Assembly (NCBI GenBank): GCA_951799425.1
Contig: OX637393.1
Coordinates: forward strand, 20,501,744-20,565,743
DNA: 64,000 bases
Direction of reading: 5' to 3'
DNA from: Ilex aquifolium
Lineage: Eukaryota > Streptophyta > Magnoliopsida > Aquifoliales > Aquifoliaceae
The number at the start of each line of letters is the position of its first letter. The first letter of the stretch is position 1. The position numbers and the translations under genes are program-made. Positions 1 through 11,730 of this stretch are shown one piece after another. A model generated the notes under the pieces. The model was not told where the DNA came from. It did not search any database and saw only the letters and a list, made by a program, of their open reading frames with translations.

Positions 1-1610
1 GTGAGTATCACATATGTATCTGCTTTTGAACTCAAATGTATGTGCTCTTTGAATGTGTAATTTCGGCAAGTTACGGATTGAATTCATATTTTAGGATTGA
101 CATAAATAGTTGAGATGAGTAAGGACCCATGAGAGCTTTAGTGCCAATCCTTTTTGGAGGGAACTTACATTTACTCAGGGAACAATTTTTCAAATTTCAA
201 ATTTGTTCAATAATCTCATTATGCTTGTTTTGGTTAGAGTGCATTTGGGTAGTTAATTGATTTTGTCTTGAAATGCAAAATGCTCTCCCAGGCTTATGTA
301 GAAATGATCTTAGGTCATCTTTGATTTATTTGGAGCCTTGACCTTTTTCTTGTGAAAATATTATCCCTAGTGCCGTGATTGAGCCTTAATTAAAATTCGT
401 TTCCACGCCACACATTTGACCAAGCCAGCGCAAAATGATAAAATCTGCCTCACCTTGGTTGTTCCTTGTGCTGAGTATGAATGATCATAAAAAAATAAAA
501 AATAAAAGGAGTTATGGTGTGGAAGCCCAAACAAAAGGGATGAATGAAAGTTGAAACTCAAAGAGTTGAATTGAAAAGAATGAAAATCCAAGGAAAGAAG
601 AAAAGGGGTGAAAAGAAGAAAAGAATAAAAAAATAAAGAAAAATGTTAAGGAAAAGAGAGAGAAAGAACAAAGAGTGTGGTGATGGTGTTAATTTGAAAA
701 GCCCATGAAAAGAGAGTTTTTTTTACAATAGCCATTCACTCGGAACAACCCTCCTTTGTTATCCTTTGTCCTTCGTTCATTTACCTAGATATCACCCTAA
801 GGCCTCATTACAACCCGTGAAAGTCCTAAATGATCTTGAGAAGCATGGGGGATGCATACTGTTAAAGAAAAAGAGGAGTTAGTTTTGCTGCCTAATGCCC
901 TAGCATTCCTTTCATGAGATTATGCCAATGTCGTTTCATTTTTATGCATGGACTTTGTTTTTGGATTACATGTGAGCAAACTTTGTTTTGTGCACAAGAT
1001 TCTATCTCACATGTACACATGGAGTGCATGCCAGGATAACTAGAGTGTGATTCATTGTTTTGAGAGACCTTTGGTGAGTTTCGCATTGAAGCTGAATTTG
1101 CCTAGCCATTCAAATGTGAATTCTGTAGTGTAAGTGCTTAAATTACTTGTCCAATTCACACACACACGAACTTGAAAATGAATGTGTAGGTGCATACTTT
1201 AGACTAGTATTTAAGACTATAGTGATGCTCATGTGTGCTTGATTCGGACATTTGAGGGACGTGTTTCGTAGCCCTTATCTTAAAGGATAGGGGAATATAG
1301 GTCAAGTTTTTGATATTTTAATGAATTAGGAATGCATTTTGTTATTTGTATATGTGCCTTACATTGTGGGTGTTCATTTTGGTAGTTAAATATAGAAATC
1401 TACGCCTTGTGTTTTGAAAGCTTCAAAATTTTAAATCATAATTCAATTTCGGTAATGATTTGGGCATGATGGTTCAATTTGTGATTTTTAAGTCGAGAAC
1501 ATGTTTTGGATGGAGTAGATGTAATAAATAGAGTGTTAGAATGTGTAGGTCTTGAAATGTAGTGGAATGGAAGTGTGTTGAATAGCAGTGGTCTATTTTG
1601 CAAATAAGGC
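1..1610 (+). other. Conserved non-coding spacer of E0
   Basis: No convincing ORF. The stretch is purine-rich around 480-720 and has landmarks that recur in all five internal regions of the window: 'gatcttagg(c/t)catctttga' near 306-324 and 'catgagattatgccaa' near 915-930. In E0, E1 and E5 this spacer lies between integrase and the env-like ORF; in E2 and E3 it follows the env-like ORF. The role is unknown. Structural RNA, packaging or splicing functions are possible but not shown. Confidence 0.7.
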
Positions 1611-1739
1611 AAAACCTACCGGTAGGCCTACCGGTAGGTTTTGGCCACTGGTCCTGCACCTACCGCAAGCCTACCGGTATTTTTTGCTCACTGGAGTAAA
1701 ACCTACCGGTAGGTTTCCATCGACCTATCGGTAGGTTTT
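1611..1739. promoter_or_regulatory. Internal palindrome cassette of E0 (CCTACCGGTAGG type)
   Basis: Perfect 12-bp palindromes CCTACCGGTAGG lie at 1615-1626, 1627-1638 and 1702-1713, with imperfect copies near 1670 and 1724. The block, including the text between the palindromes, is closely similar to 34873-34995 inside the E0 LTR. It sits about 290 bp upstream of the env-like start codon. It is probably a transcriptional or silencing-related cis-module; the binding protein is unknown. Confidence 0.7.
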
Positions 1740-2025
1740 GCCCATAATGCAAAAATTAGGGCTTTTAATCAATTTTTTTCGGGGTGACTATTCATTGTCT
1801 CCCTAAATTACAAACCCTAGGGCAAATCTCTTCCACTCAAAGCACCTCTAAGCTTTCAAATCCTTTACCTCTTCCATTGATCTCTCAATCCTCAACCCTA
1901 AGGCTGTTGATTTAGTGATTTTTAGTGAAGATTTGGAGGTTTCCTCTATTAAAACCCCAGTTTTGCCGAAAATCCCCAAAACCCTATTCTCCTTTGATCT
2001 TTGCAAAACTTCCAAGATTCTTGAA

Positions 2026-2256
2026 ATGGCTCACCAATGGAGAATCCTCCGTGACGTTATGGACCCGATTGAGGGGTTCATTTTGGCTCTCTTTTCACTA
2101 TTGACCATTGGGGCATTGTTGCTATGCATGGCTCGCACAAAGCGCACCGGGCCAAGCTCTCCACAGCCCGAGGGTGCTAGTGCCCGAAAGAGGAGTGGGG
2201 AGGGGTCTAGTGGAGACCGGAATGAACAATGGAAGAAGGCGAGGAACGATGCTAGG
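2026..2256 (+). pseudogene. env-like ORF of E0, N-terminal part, cut by E1
   Basis: Seventy-seven codons from ATG 2026, the start matched by the homologous ORFs in E1 (13776) and E5 (48693). An upstream in-frame ATG at 1915 exists but is not shared. Residues about 12-32 form a hydrophobic, membrane-spanning-like segment (DPIEGFILALFSLLTIGALL), followed by a basic Ser/Pro/Gly-rich stretch. E1 is inserted directly after codon 77. The homologous remainder starts at 33214. Athila post-pol ORFs are called env-like by position; an entry function has not been shown for this family. Confidence 0.75.
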
Positions 2257-3933
2257 TGATTAGCACAAAACTTTGCATATTTTAGGTGCTAATCATCCTA
2301 TATACAATTGCTTTTGGGGGTTAAATGATTGGAGTTGTATTATTAGAGTTCTTAATGAAGATTTTTGGTGTTTGTAGAAAAAAGGCACTAAATGAGGCTT
2401 CTTAAAGCCTTCCCAAATGAGTTGAGGTGAATAAGGATGAAAAAGTGGCTAAAGAATGGCTCAGGAGTGAAGAAATCAGAAAAATCAGACAAAGTAGCAG
2501 AAGCGTACCGGTACGATTTGGCCACTAGAACATAGCGTACCGGTACGCAGTACCGTTATGGTTCTGCCTCTGGAGTTCGGGGTACCGGTACTAAGAACCG
2601 GTACGGTCTGCTATCCCTTCCTCAATCTCTACAACTCAGGTCCGCCGTTTTTTAGGGACCCACCAATCACTCTCCCACTTGTCTCTGACTCCTCCATCAC
2701 ATTGTACCACCCTCCAACACCATCCATTTGACTTTGGAATCTTGAATGATAAATGAGAAGAGAGAAGAAGAATGGAGCTAGGTGTGTAGGCTAGCTCTGC
2801 ACCACCCTGTCCAGCCCATCCCTCTTGACAGCCTATGGATGGAGATCACATCACTCAGCTGGAAGAGCACACTATGGACGTTTTGGGGGGGGGGGGGGGG
2901 GGGAAGAGGACTCCATTCATGAGGATTCAGCATTGGATACACTACACAGAGATATACAGAGAGAGTCTGGGTAGAAGATGATGAATAGTGTTCTAGAGAG
3001 ATAAAATTGAGATTTTTACATTTTCTTCAATACATTGTCTTGTAATCTCATAGAAGACTCTTTAGAGCTTCATTTAATGTCATTAATGCTAGTTCCTACA
3101 AGTTCATTGCAAGTTTAATTCTCTTTTAAAGCTTTCACCATCAATGCATCAAAGTTCTTTTTTTTCTTACTTTTAAAATAGGTATTCATTGTTTTCACTT
3201 ACAGCTTATGTTTGCATGCATTTAGTTACTCAAGAACTTCATTCCTTTGCAATGCATCATCATTACATTGTTAATTTCATCCCAAGAATGAGTAGCTAAA
3301 ATCCTTTAGTTGGCAAAACCAAGGGGAACCTTCACTTGGGTATGCCATTTCAACTCATTCTCCTCCCTTCTTTCAGAGTTCAATGGTTGGGTTTGACTGG
3401 GTTGAGGGTGGATAAATTGGTGAGTCTTTGATATTCCGTAGGCCTAGTCACGGTTTATGCTTAGATACTCACCCTTCTTATCCCTAGCTTCCCACGAATC
3501 AATCGTTCATTAATGCTTTATTGGAGGAGGGATTCGAGTTGAGATGGTATTCCTCTTGGAGTGACCTCTTGGGTTAGCCAACGTTTGTTTCTCATTTCAT
3601 TTTCACCAAAACACACTTCACCAAACAACTTTCAACAACAAAAGATTTTACACTTTCTTTCACCCAAAATCACCTTCCCATTGGTTTACATCCTTCCACG
3701 TGGAAACGACCTTGGAGTACCTCCAAATAAAACACGACCCACAAAAGTCTCCTTGCGCTTGGGGAGCATTTTTGTTTATACACATAACACATTTCCACCA
3801 TCCCATTTTCCTATCTCCTTGCCCTTTCTTTTGACACTACTCAAGGGAGAGTGACACTCCCCTCCATCCATATACAATACATTTTGAGGGATGATATTTA
3901 GGGGTTAGGGACAACAAGGAAAAACATCAAGCA
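2257..3933 (+). repeat. 5' LTR of E1
   Basis: 1677 bp, TG...CA ends, followed by a TTTT spacer and the PBS. The first third carries GTACCGGTAC palindromes (2504-2606). A 19-base G run is at 2885-2903. The R/U5-like 3' half has a block near 3300-3550 that is conserved in all LTRs of the window except those of E2/E3, and the potential hairpin AGGGAGAGTGACACTCCCC near 3844-3862. Confidence 0.92.
2504..2606. promoter_or_regulatory. LTR palindrome cassette of E1 (GTACCGGTAC type)
   Basis: CGTACCGGTACG at 2504-2515 and 2536-2547, GTACCGGTAC at 2582-2591, and an ACCGGT core near 2597-2602. The flanking text (gccactagaacatagcg, gttctgcctctggagttcgggg) reappears at 13400-13515 upstream of the env-like ORF, so this is a duplicated cassette rather than isolated motifs. 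I see no clear TATA box just downstream. Confidence 0.7.
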
Positions 3934-3937
3934 TTTT

Positions 3938-3954
3938 TGGCGCCGTTGCCGGGG
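3938..3954 (+). other. Primer-binding site of E1 (tRNA-Asp)
   Basis: TGGCGCCGTTGCCGGGG is exactly complementary to the 3' end of plant tRNA-Asp, the primer usual for Athila elements. It lies four bases after the LTR end. The leader to gag (3955-4090) holds nothing else recognisable. Confidence 0.9.
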
Positions 3955-4090
3955 AAGGCAAGTGTCAAACCAAGAAGGTGATTTACGGACGATGGAGGTA
4001 AGTCCCGTGATCTTCATCACGGGCTGAGGTACATTGTCCCATGTATATATTTTTGTTTGTGTATAATTTCATTTGTAGATATTTTGTTGC

Positions 4091-7000
4091 ATGTGGGGAA
4101 GGGACGACCAAAATCGGTTAGTTAGGCAACCCCCTGGCCCCAACCTGAATCTTGACCAAGACCCACCCGAGGATGCACGGGATAATTTTGAAAATGTGGA
4201 TGCCAACCCGAACATGAAAATGGGTGGGGGAGGACAAGAACCTAGAATACCCAATCCACGAATGCATTTCCCCCCTCCTAGAAATGAAGGGAACAATATC
4301 CAAATTGATCCTCCGGCGAGGTCAATGCAGGAATTCCTTCAACCAACCCGTACCACCACACCTTGATGCATCCTCCTTCTGGTCCAGGCTCATCTCTTCA
4401 TAGTTAAACCAGGGATGTTACAATTACTTCCTACTTTTCACAAAATTGAGAATGAGAACCCCTAGTCGCATATAAGGGATTTTGAGGAAATAGTTGCAAC
4501 CTTTCTCCCCAATCACAATATGGAAGAGATAGCAAGAATGAAATTGTTCCCCTTTTCCTTGAGTGATAAGGCAAAAACGTGGCTTCATGCCTTGAGATCC
4601 CGAACCGTGACATCTTGGGGCCAAATGATTTCTGTGTTTTTGAACAAGTTTTTTCCGGTGCATAAAACCACCACCCTAAAGAAACAAATTCAAAACTTTT
4701 TTGAGCTGCCCAATGAACAATTCTATCACTACTGGGAACGATATAATGATTTTCTACAGTCCATTCCACACCATGGCTTTGAACCATGGCAAATGGTGAG
4801 TTTCTTCTATGAAGGAATCACACCAGGCCATCGACAATTCATTGATATGATGTGCAATGGGGAGTTTTTGAGAAAAGACCCCGATGAGGCCTTAGATTAT
4901 TTTGATGCATTGGTAGAAAATGCACAGTCATGGGACATTATGAATCCCACCGATGTACTAAGGTCTTCTCCTCAAGGGAGTAGCCAAACTCACAGGGGAG
5001 GGATTTATGACTTGAGTGACCGGGAGGACTTACTTGCAAAAATTGCCAAATTATCTAGGAAGGTTGAGATTCTTGAGGTCAATAGGAGGCATGAGGTGTC
5101 ACAAGTGTCAAAGGCCGAGGAGTTTTGCTCAATATGTGAAAATGTGGAGCATTCCATATCGAAGTGTCCCAACATTCCAGCGCTTAAGGAAGCATATCAC
5201 GAGCAAGTCCATGCATTTAACCAAACAAGACAATCATTCTCCCCTCATTCAAACACGTTTAATCCGGGTTGGAGCAATCACCCTAATTTTAGTTGGAGAA
5301 ATGAGAATCCCACTCCTCATGGTTCAAATGCACATACACCTCCCGTGCCTCCTAAGCAAGGTCAATACCAAAATCAATACCAAGGCCAAGGGCAAACGTC
5401 TAGCTCTCAATACCCCCGGACTAATCCGCAAGGGTATTCAACAAACCCGCCACCATAAAATTTTTCTCCAAGTCCACCTTCATAAAGTTTTTCTCAAGGA
5501 CCATCCAATTCATCCACATACCAACCTCCTCACAAAAGGAATTTGGAGGATATGTTCCATTCCATCATTCAAAGCCAAACCGCCATCAATAACCAAAATG
5601 CCACAACCATCAATGATATAAGAGCCCAACTCACAAAGTTAACAAACTCCATAAGTGCATCTCAACAAGAAAAGGGGAAGTTCCCCGCTCAACCACAAGA
5701 GAACCCTAGGGGTCAACACATTGTTGAGTCATCGGAGCCTTCAAGAGAGAGTTGCGAGCAACTCAATGCTGTCACCACCCTCCGTAGTGGGAAAGAAATT
5801 AACAAAACCATTTTGCCAACAGTCTCACCCAAGACCACATTGCCAAAAGGAAAAGATATCTTGGGTGACGCCGACAAGGGTGAGGTGAGTGAAGAGAAAG
5901 AAAGAGAGGTTGTTGAGAAAGAAAAATTAATTGATGATTGTGTGTTTATTCCTCTCATGCCTGCCCTTTTCCCGAGTCGTTTGACGCCACCTGTCAAGGT
6001 GGCTAATTACATTGATATCTTGGAAATGTTTAAGCAGGTGAAGATTAACATTCCACTCCTCGACGCCATCAAGCAAATCCCATCTTGTGCTAAAATTTTG
6101 AAGGATCTATGCACGGTGAAAAGGAGATTGAATATCTACAAGAAGGCATTCCTCACAGAACAAGTGAGCTCAATATTGAGGACCAACACTCCTCCCAAAT
6201 TCAAAGACCCCAGCTGTCCAACCATAGCCATCACCATTGGAAATTGTCGAGTGGAGCAAGCACTCCTCGATTTGGGGGCAAGTGTGAATCTTCTCCCCTA
6301 CTCGGTGTATCAACAGCTTCAGCTTGAGGAGTTGAAGCCCACCTCAATTACGCTTTAATTGGCGGATCGTAGTATCCGTACACTAAGGGGAGTAGTTGAG
6401 GATTTCTTAGTTCAAATTGATAAATTTTACTTCCCTGTCGATTTCATTGTGCTTGATACACACCCTGTTGCAAACCTTAGCTCCCAAATTCCCGTAATAC
6501 TTGGAAGACCCTTCCTTGCTACATCTAATGCCGTGATAAATTGCAGGAACGGTCTAATGAAGTTGGCATTTGGGAATATGACAATGGAGCTCAATGTATT
6601 CAACTTGGCAAAGCAACCGGGTGATGATGAGGAAGTAAGTGAAGTAAATAGAATTGACACTTTGGTTGAGGAGCACTTGGAGCTGGAGGGGATGTTGAAA
6701 TTTAAGGAAGAAGGAATTGTGGATCTTGAGAATTATGATGAGCAAGATGAGGTAGAAGATTTGAAAGGGATGGAAAGGTGGATCCCTATATTCGAGGAGT
6801 TACCCCATCGAGAAAAGAAAATTTTTCCGTCTGATGAACAAAAGCCCAACTTAGAGTTGAAGCCCTTGCCCTCCCATTTGAAGTACGCCTATCTTGGGGA
6901 AGGTGAAACATTTCTGGTGGTCATTAGCTCTACATTGAACATGGAACAAGAAAAAGAACTCTTGGAGGTATTGAGAAAGCATAAATGAGCAATTGGGTGG

Positions 7001-7883
7001 ACCATTGCAGATATTAAGGGGATAAGCCCTCTCATTTGCACCCACCGCATATATCTTGAGGAGGATTCCAAACCTTCCTGACAACTACAAAGACAGTTGA
7101 ATCCCATCATGAAGGAGGTGGTGAGGGATGAGGTTCTGAAACTACTTGATGTGGGGATCATCTTTCCAATTGCCGATAGCAAGTGGGTTAGCCCCACGCA
7201 AGTAGTACCTAAGAAATATGGAGTTATGGTGGTTGAGAATGATGAGAATGAGCTTATACCTACAAGAGTGATCACCGGATGGAGGGTGTGCATTGATTAC
7301 CGAAAGCTGAACGCTTGCACAAGAAAATACCACTTCCCATTGCCATTCCTCGATCAAGTTGTAGAACGAGTAGCGGGTCATCTATTCTACTACTTTTTAG
7401 ATGGATACTCCGGCTACAATCAGATCGAGATTTCTTTGGAGGATCAAGAGAAGACTGCCTTCACGTGCCCCTATGGTACCTTTGCCTACCGTCGCATGCC
7501 ATTTGGACTATGCAATGCTCTGGGGACTTTTCAATGCTGTATGATGGGGATTTTCAGTGACATGGTGGAAAAGATAGTGGAGGTCTTTATGGACGACTTT
7601 TCGGTGTTTGGGGATTCATTCGAGGGATGTTTAGCAAACTTGGAGAAAGTTCTAACAAGATGTGAGGAGAAGAATCTAGTCTTGAATTGGGAAAAGTGTC
7701 ACTTTATGGTGACGGAAGGAATTTTGCTTGGCCATATAGTTTCGGCAAGGGGTATTGAAGTCGACAAATCCAAGGTGGAGGCCATCTCCAACCTCCCCAC
7801 GCCGAGAGCCATCAAAGGCATCCGGTCGTTTTTGGGTCATGCGGCGTTTTATCGTCGATTCATAAAGAATTTCAGTGCATTGG
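4091..7883 (+). pseudogene. E1 gag-pol, part 1: gag, protease, reverse transcriptase
   Basis: One reading frame from ATG 4091, broken by in-frame stops at 4364, 4463, 5456, 5483, 6356, 6986 and 7079. Gag has the usual Athila matrix/capsid region and a zinc knuckle CSICENVEHSISKC (CX2CX4HX4C). Protease is recognised by LDLGASVNLLP, with DLG where many retroelements have DTG or DSG, as is common in Athila. RT shows WRVCIDYRKLN and the catalytic FMDDF. Several stops fit C-to-T change of Arg or Gln codons, as expected from decay of methylated cytosine. S1 interrupts the frame near the RT/RNase H border. Not functional. Confidence 0.9.
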
Positions 7884-9705
7884 TGATTGGTTGGAAATGC
7901 GGTGTTGTTTCCTAACCGCTTAACATCACCCTCACCCTCAATGTGTGTATGTGGCTTATAGTGATGGGGGAGTGTCACTCTCCCTCCGGATGATGCAAGA
8001 AGATAGGAAACAACAACAAAATGGATGTGAATGGAAATGTGATGAACAAAATAGATGGAATGAGATGCGGTGTGGACAAAAATGCTCCCCAATCGAAAGG
8101 AGTCTTTTGTGGTCGTGTATTTTACTTGGAAAATATTCCAAGGTTGTCTCCTCAGGGAAGGAAAGAGAGTTTTGTGAAAGTGATTTTACAAAAGTGAAAA
8201 GAAAGTGTAAAATCTTGTATTTGAGTTTTGTGTTTGGTTTGTGAATGAAAATGGAAATAAATCAAGTGTTGATTAACCACAAAGGTTCACTCCAATGGGA
8301 ATGTCAAGCCAACTCAAAGCCTTCCTCTGATTGAGCATGAATGAACGATTGATTCGGGGGAAGCTAGGGACGAGATTGGTGAGTAATCTAAGCATAAACC
8401 GTGACTAGGCCTACGGAATATCAAAGGCTCACCAACTCATCCACTCTCAACCCCGTCAAACCGAACCATTTGACTCAAAAGGGAGGAAAGAAGAAGAGTT
8501 GAAATGGAATCCCCAAGAGGAATTTTCCCTTGGATTAACCAACTTAAATCCTAGCTAATCATACATAAAAATGAAAGACAAGCATAATGTAAAGACATAT
8601 AATGAAGACATGAAGCATGAAAATTAACTTACAACAAGAAATCTAAAGCTATGAAGAGAAATATTCAAAACCCATTTTAAGCTAAAAATGAAGAACATGA
8701 AAGCATAACAATGGTGAAATGAAGAACATCTAAGTAAACTTGCAATAGAATTGAAAGGAATGAGATTAAAGACAATAGATTAAACTTAGAAGATCCTTAC
8801 AAGAGATTACATGACAATGGAATGAAGAGAATGCAAAAATGTAAACTTTCGGCACTATTCATTGTCTTCTTCATTGGAACTAAACTAAGCTTAGGTAGCC
8901 CCCCCAATACAAGCTTGTAATGTTGAATATATGGAGTGTATGCCTCTCATTTTCGTGCATGGTGGTCCCCCCTAGCTGTGTGAACGAGCTCCCATCAAGA
9001 GAAGGCTGAATGGATGGCTTTGACAGGCTAGGGAGAGCGTAGCCTGGCAGCCCACTTCCCTCCCCCTTCCTTCAATGTTCAAGCCTCAAAAGTCTTCCCC
9101 AAGGTGTAAGAGAGACATGGTTGTGTAAGGAAATGCTGGGGGAAACGTGGGAGAATCGATGGTGGGACCCCCAAGCAAGTGGGGCTGAGTTGCAGGAGCA
9201 TCGGGGCTGCTTTAGGGGAGCGTACCGGTACGCGTACCGGTACCCTCTTTTCTGCTCTGTACCACTTTTGGTAGAATCCGCATAACTTTTGATCCAACCG
9301 TTGGATTGGGCTGAAATTTTGACACAAAATATAAGACACCCAGATCTACAACTTTAATGTTTTGAAATTTTTCAAATTCTGAGTAGATCATGGTCAAAAT
9401 GGAGGAACTCCGAGGCAGTACTTCCAAACGATGTGGCTGCTGATGCCCTTGTTCCCAAGCACCAATGCCTTCTTGATTTCTTCACTTTTAAGCCTCCAAT
9501 TCTTCATGTATTGTGTCCATGCCTTCACCACACATCCATCAAGGTTGCAATGTCCTAAAATCAATCATTTAAGCTATAAAAGGTTGCAACATCAAAATAT
9601 CAACATTATAGTTCAAAACGGCTAACTTCTAAGCACTTATATGCAAAAGTTGAGTTGAAATGCTTGCAATGAGGCCATGAAATATGCAAAATTACGCACT
9701 CATCA
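7884..9705 (-). repeat. Solo LTR S1
   Basis: 1822 bp, bounded by TGATTGG...CACTCATCA and flanked by the 5-bp duplication ATTGG (7879-7883 and 9706-9710). It is homologous to S2 and S3; the strand is set by matching S2, whose 5' end is TGATGAGCAC. No internal region remains, so it is a product of LTR-LTR recombination. Palindromes CGTACCGGTACG (9221-9232) and GTACCGGTAC (9234-9243) lie in its U3-like part. The hairpin motif near its 3' end is at 7966-7984. Confidence 0.93.
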
Positions 9706-9710
9706 ATTGG

Positions 9711-11433
9711 CCCGACCCTTGACCAATCTGCTGTCTAAGGAGGTCCCATTCGAGTGGTCGGATGATTGTGAGGCATCCTTTAAAAAACTTAAAAGCATGC
9801 TAGTCACACCTCCGATCATGCGACCACCCAATTGGGATCTACCTTTTGAGCTCATGTGCGACTAGAGTGATTATGCGGTCGGTGCAGTGCTCGGTCAAAG
9901 GGAGGAAAATAGATCGTATGTGATACACTATGCTAGCAAAACACTGAATGAGGCTCAGATGAATTACACTACCACCGAGAAAGAGTTGCTAGCGGTAGTG
10001 TTTGCCTTAGATAAATTTCGTTCTTACATCATTGGTTCACTTATTGTTGTCTTTACTGATCACTCTGCTTTGAAGTATTTGTTGTCTAAGCAGGATGCAA
10101 AACCGAGACTCATTAGGTGGATACTCCTCCTACAAGAATTCAACTTGACGATCAAGGACAAGAAAGGAGTTGAGAACGTGGTGGCTGATCATTTATCCCG
10201 GCTTGTGGTGCAAGAGACCAATGAGCACATTCCTATCCTTGACTTTTTCCCTGATGAGCATTTGCTTTCAATTCATTTTGTATGTCCTTGGTATGCTAAT
10301 ATATGTAACCATCTTGCAACAGGATAGATACCACCGCAATGGAGCTCAGAAGATCGAAGACGATTTATGGCAGATGTGAAGTACTTCTACTTCGACTACC
10401 CGTACCTGTTCAAGTACTGCCCTGACCAAATCATGAGAAGATGTGTACCTAAGAATGAACAACGGGACGTCCTTGCATTTTTCCATTCACAAGCATGCGG
10501 TGGACATTTTTCAGCGAAAAAGACTTCGGCTAAAATTCTCCAATCAGGTTTTTACTGGCCCTCTCTTATCAAAGATTGTGTTTCGTTTTGTAAGGGATGT
10601 GACAGATGCCAACGTTTGGGTAGTGTGACCCGAAGAAACATGACGCCCCTTTCCCCTATGCTTGTCATAGAAATATTCGACTGTTGGGGCATCGACTTCA
10701 TGAGTCCTTTTCCTATGTCATTTGGTTATTTGTACATCCTTCTGGCAGTGGACTATGTGTCCAAGTGGGTGGAGGCTATCCCGACCAAGACTAATGACCA
10801 CCGGGTCGTAGTAAAGTTTCTCAAGGAGAACATCTTTTCGAGGTTTGTGATGCCTCGTGCAATAATAAGTGATGGTGGATCACATTTATGTAATAGGCCA
10901 TTTGCATCTCTAATGTTCAAATATGGCGTCACTCACAAAGTATCCACTGTCTATCACCCACAAACAAATGGCCAAGCCGAGCTAGCCAATAGGGAGATCA
11001 AGAACATTCTAGAAAAGATGATTAACCCAAATAGGAAGGATTGGTCTGATAGATTGACCGATGCCCTATGGGCATACCGCACTGCCTTTAAAACTATTTT
11101 GGGCAAGTCTCCCTACCGACTTGTCTATGGAAAAGCTTGCCACCTGCCAGTCGAAATGGAACACAAGGCCTATTGGGCCATTAATACTTTAAATTTTAAT
11201 TTGAGAATGGCCGGTGATCATAGGAAGTTAGAGCTAAATGAGTTGGAAGAGATTCGACGAGATGCGTATGAGAGCTCCAAAATCTCAAAGGAACGGGCTA
11301 AAATCTTTCATGATAATTCCATCATACGGAAATCATTCGAGCCCGGCCAAAAAGTGCTCTTATACAATTCTTGCCTCTCAATTTTCCAGGGAAAACTCCG
11401 ATCCCGTTGGGATGACCCCTATCTTGTCAAGGT
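9711..11433 (+). pseudogene. E1 gag-pol, part 2: RNase H and integrase
   Basis: Continues the RT frame across S1. RNase H-like sequence ([39 protein letters not shown]) has a stop at 9863. Another stop at 10325 precedes integrase. Integrase has the zinc domain (HSQACGGHF...CKGCDRCQ) and catalytic residues GIDF, SDGG and QAE with D(35)E spacing. The C-terminal end is lost: after the [12 protein letters not shown] region the frame enters an inverted segment at 11434 and stops at 11455. Non-functional. Confidence 0.88.
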
Positions 11434-11730
11434 GATATGCAATGAAGGACAGTAGAAAGATGAGTAGGATTAGAGGACACCTCGCAATTGAGCTTCGTTA
11501 AAAGCACCAATGTCTGAAACTAAGAAAAACAAAGCTATACAAACAAGTAAAGTAAGTGGCATGAAATAAAAATATCATAAGTAAATAAAAGCAAATGTAC
11601 ACTAAAAAACATAGAAACTAGCTACTCCTCTACAAATTCCGAATACACCGGATCCGTTAACTCCTCCTCCACCTCCTGTCCTTCAAAAACCTCAAAGAAT
11701 GGCTTAAGTCGTTGGCCATTGACCTTGAAT
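11434..11730 (-). other. Inverted segment carrying the end of E1 pol
   Basis: About 297 bp lie in reverse orientation inside E1. On the minus strand they encode the integrase C-terminal tail ([21 protein letters not shown]..., stop near 11622) and the following untranslated region. They match the E5 plus-strand text at 54371-54665 although E1 and E5 have opposite orientations. Parts of integrase and of the spacer that should adjoin it, including the internal polypurine tract, are missing. Short GATAT homology is present at both junctions. Confidence 0.8.

Larger units (their letters stand above)
1..2256 (+). mobile_element. Athila-class retrotransposon E0, left part (post-integrase region)
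   Basis: The window opens just downstream of the E0 integrase: bases 1 onward align with the E1 sequence starting near 11780 and with the E5 sequence just below 54060 on the other strand. The segment holds a long non-coding spacer, a palindrome cassette and the first codons of an env-like ORF. It is cut at 2256 by E1 and resumes at 33209 after the target duplication CTAGG (2252-2256 and 33209-33213). The gag-pol part of E0 lies outside the window. Confidence 0.85.

Noticed and set aside
3938-3954. tRNA gene suggested by the tRNA-Asp match
   Set aside because: Only the 3' 17 bases are present, in the complementary sense, next to an LTR: a primer-binding site.
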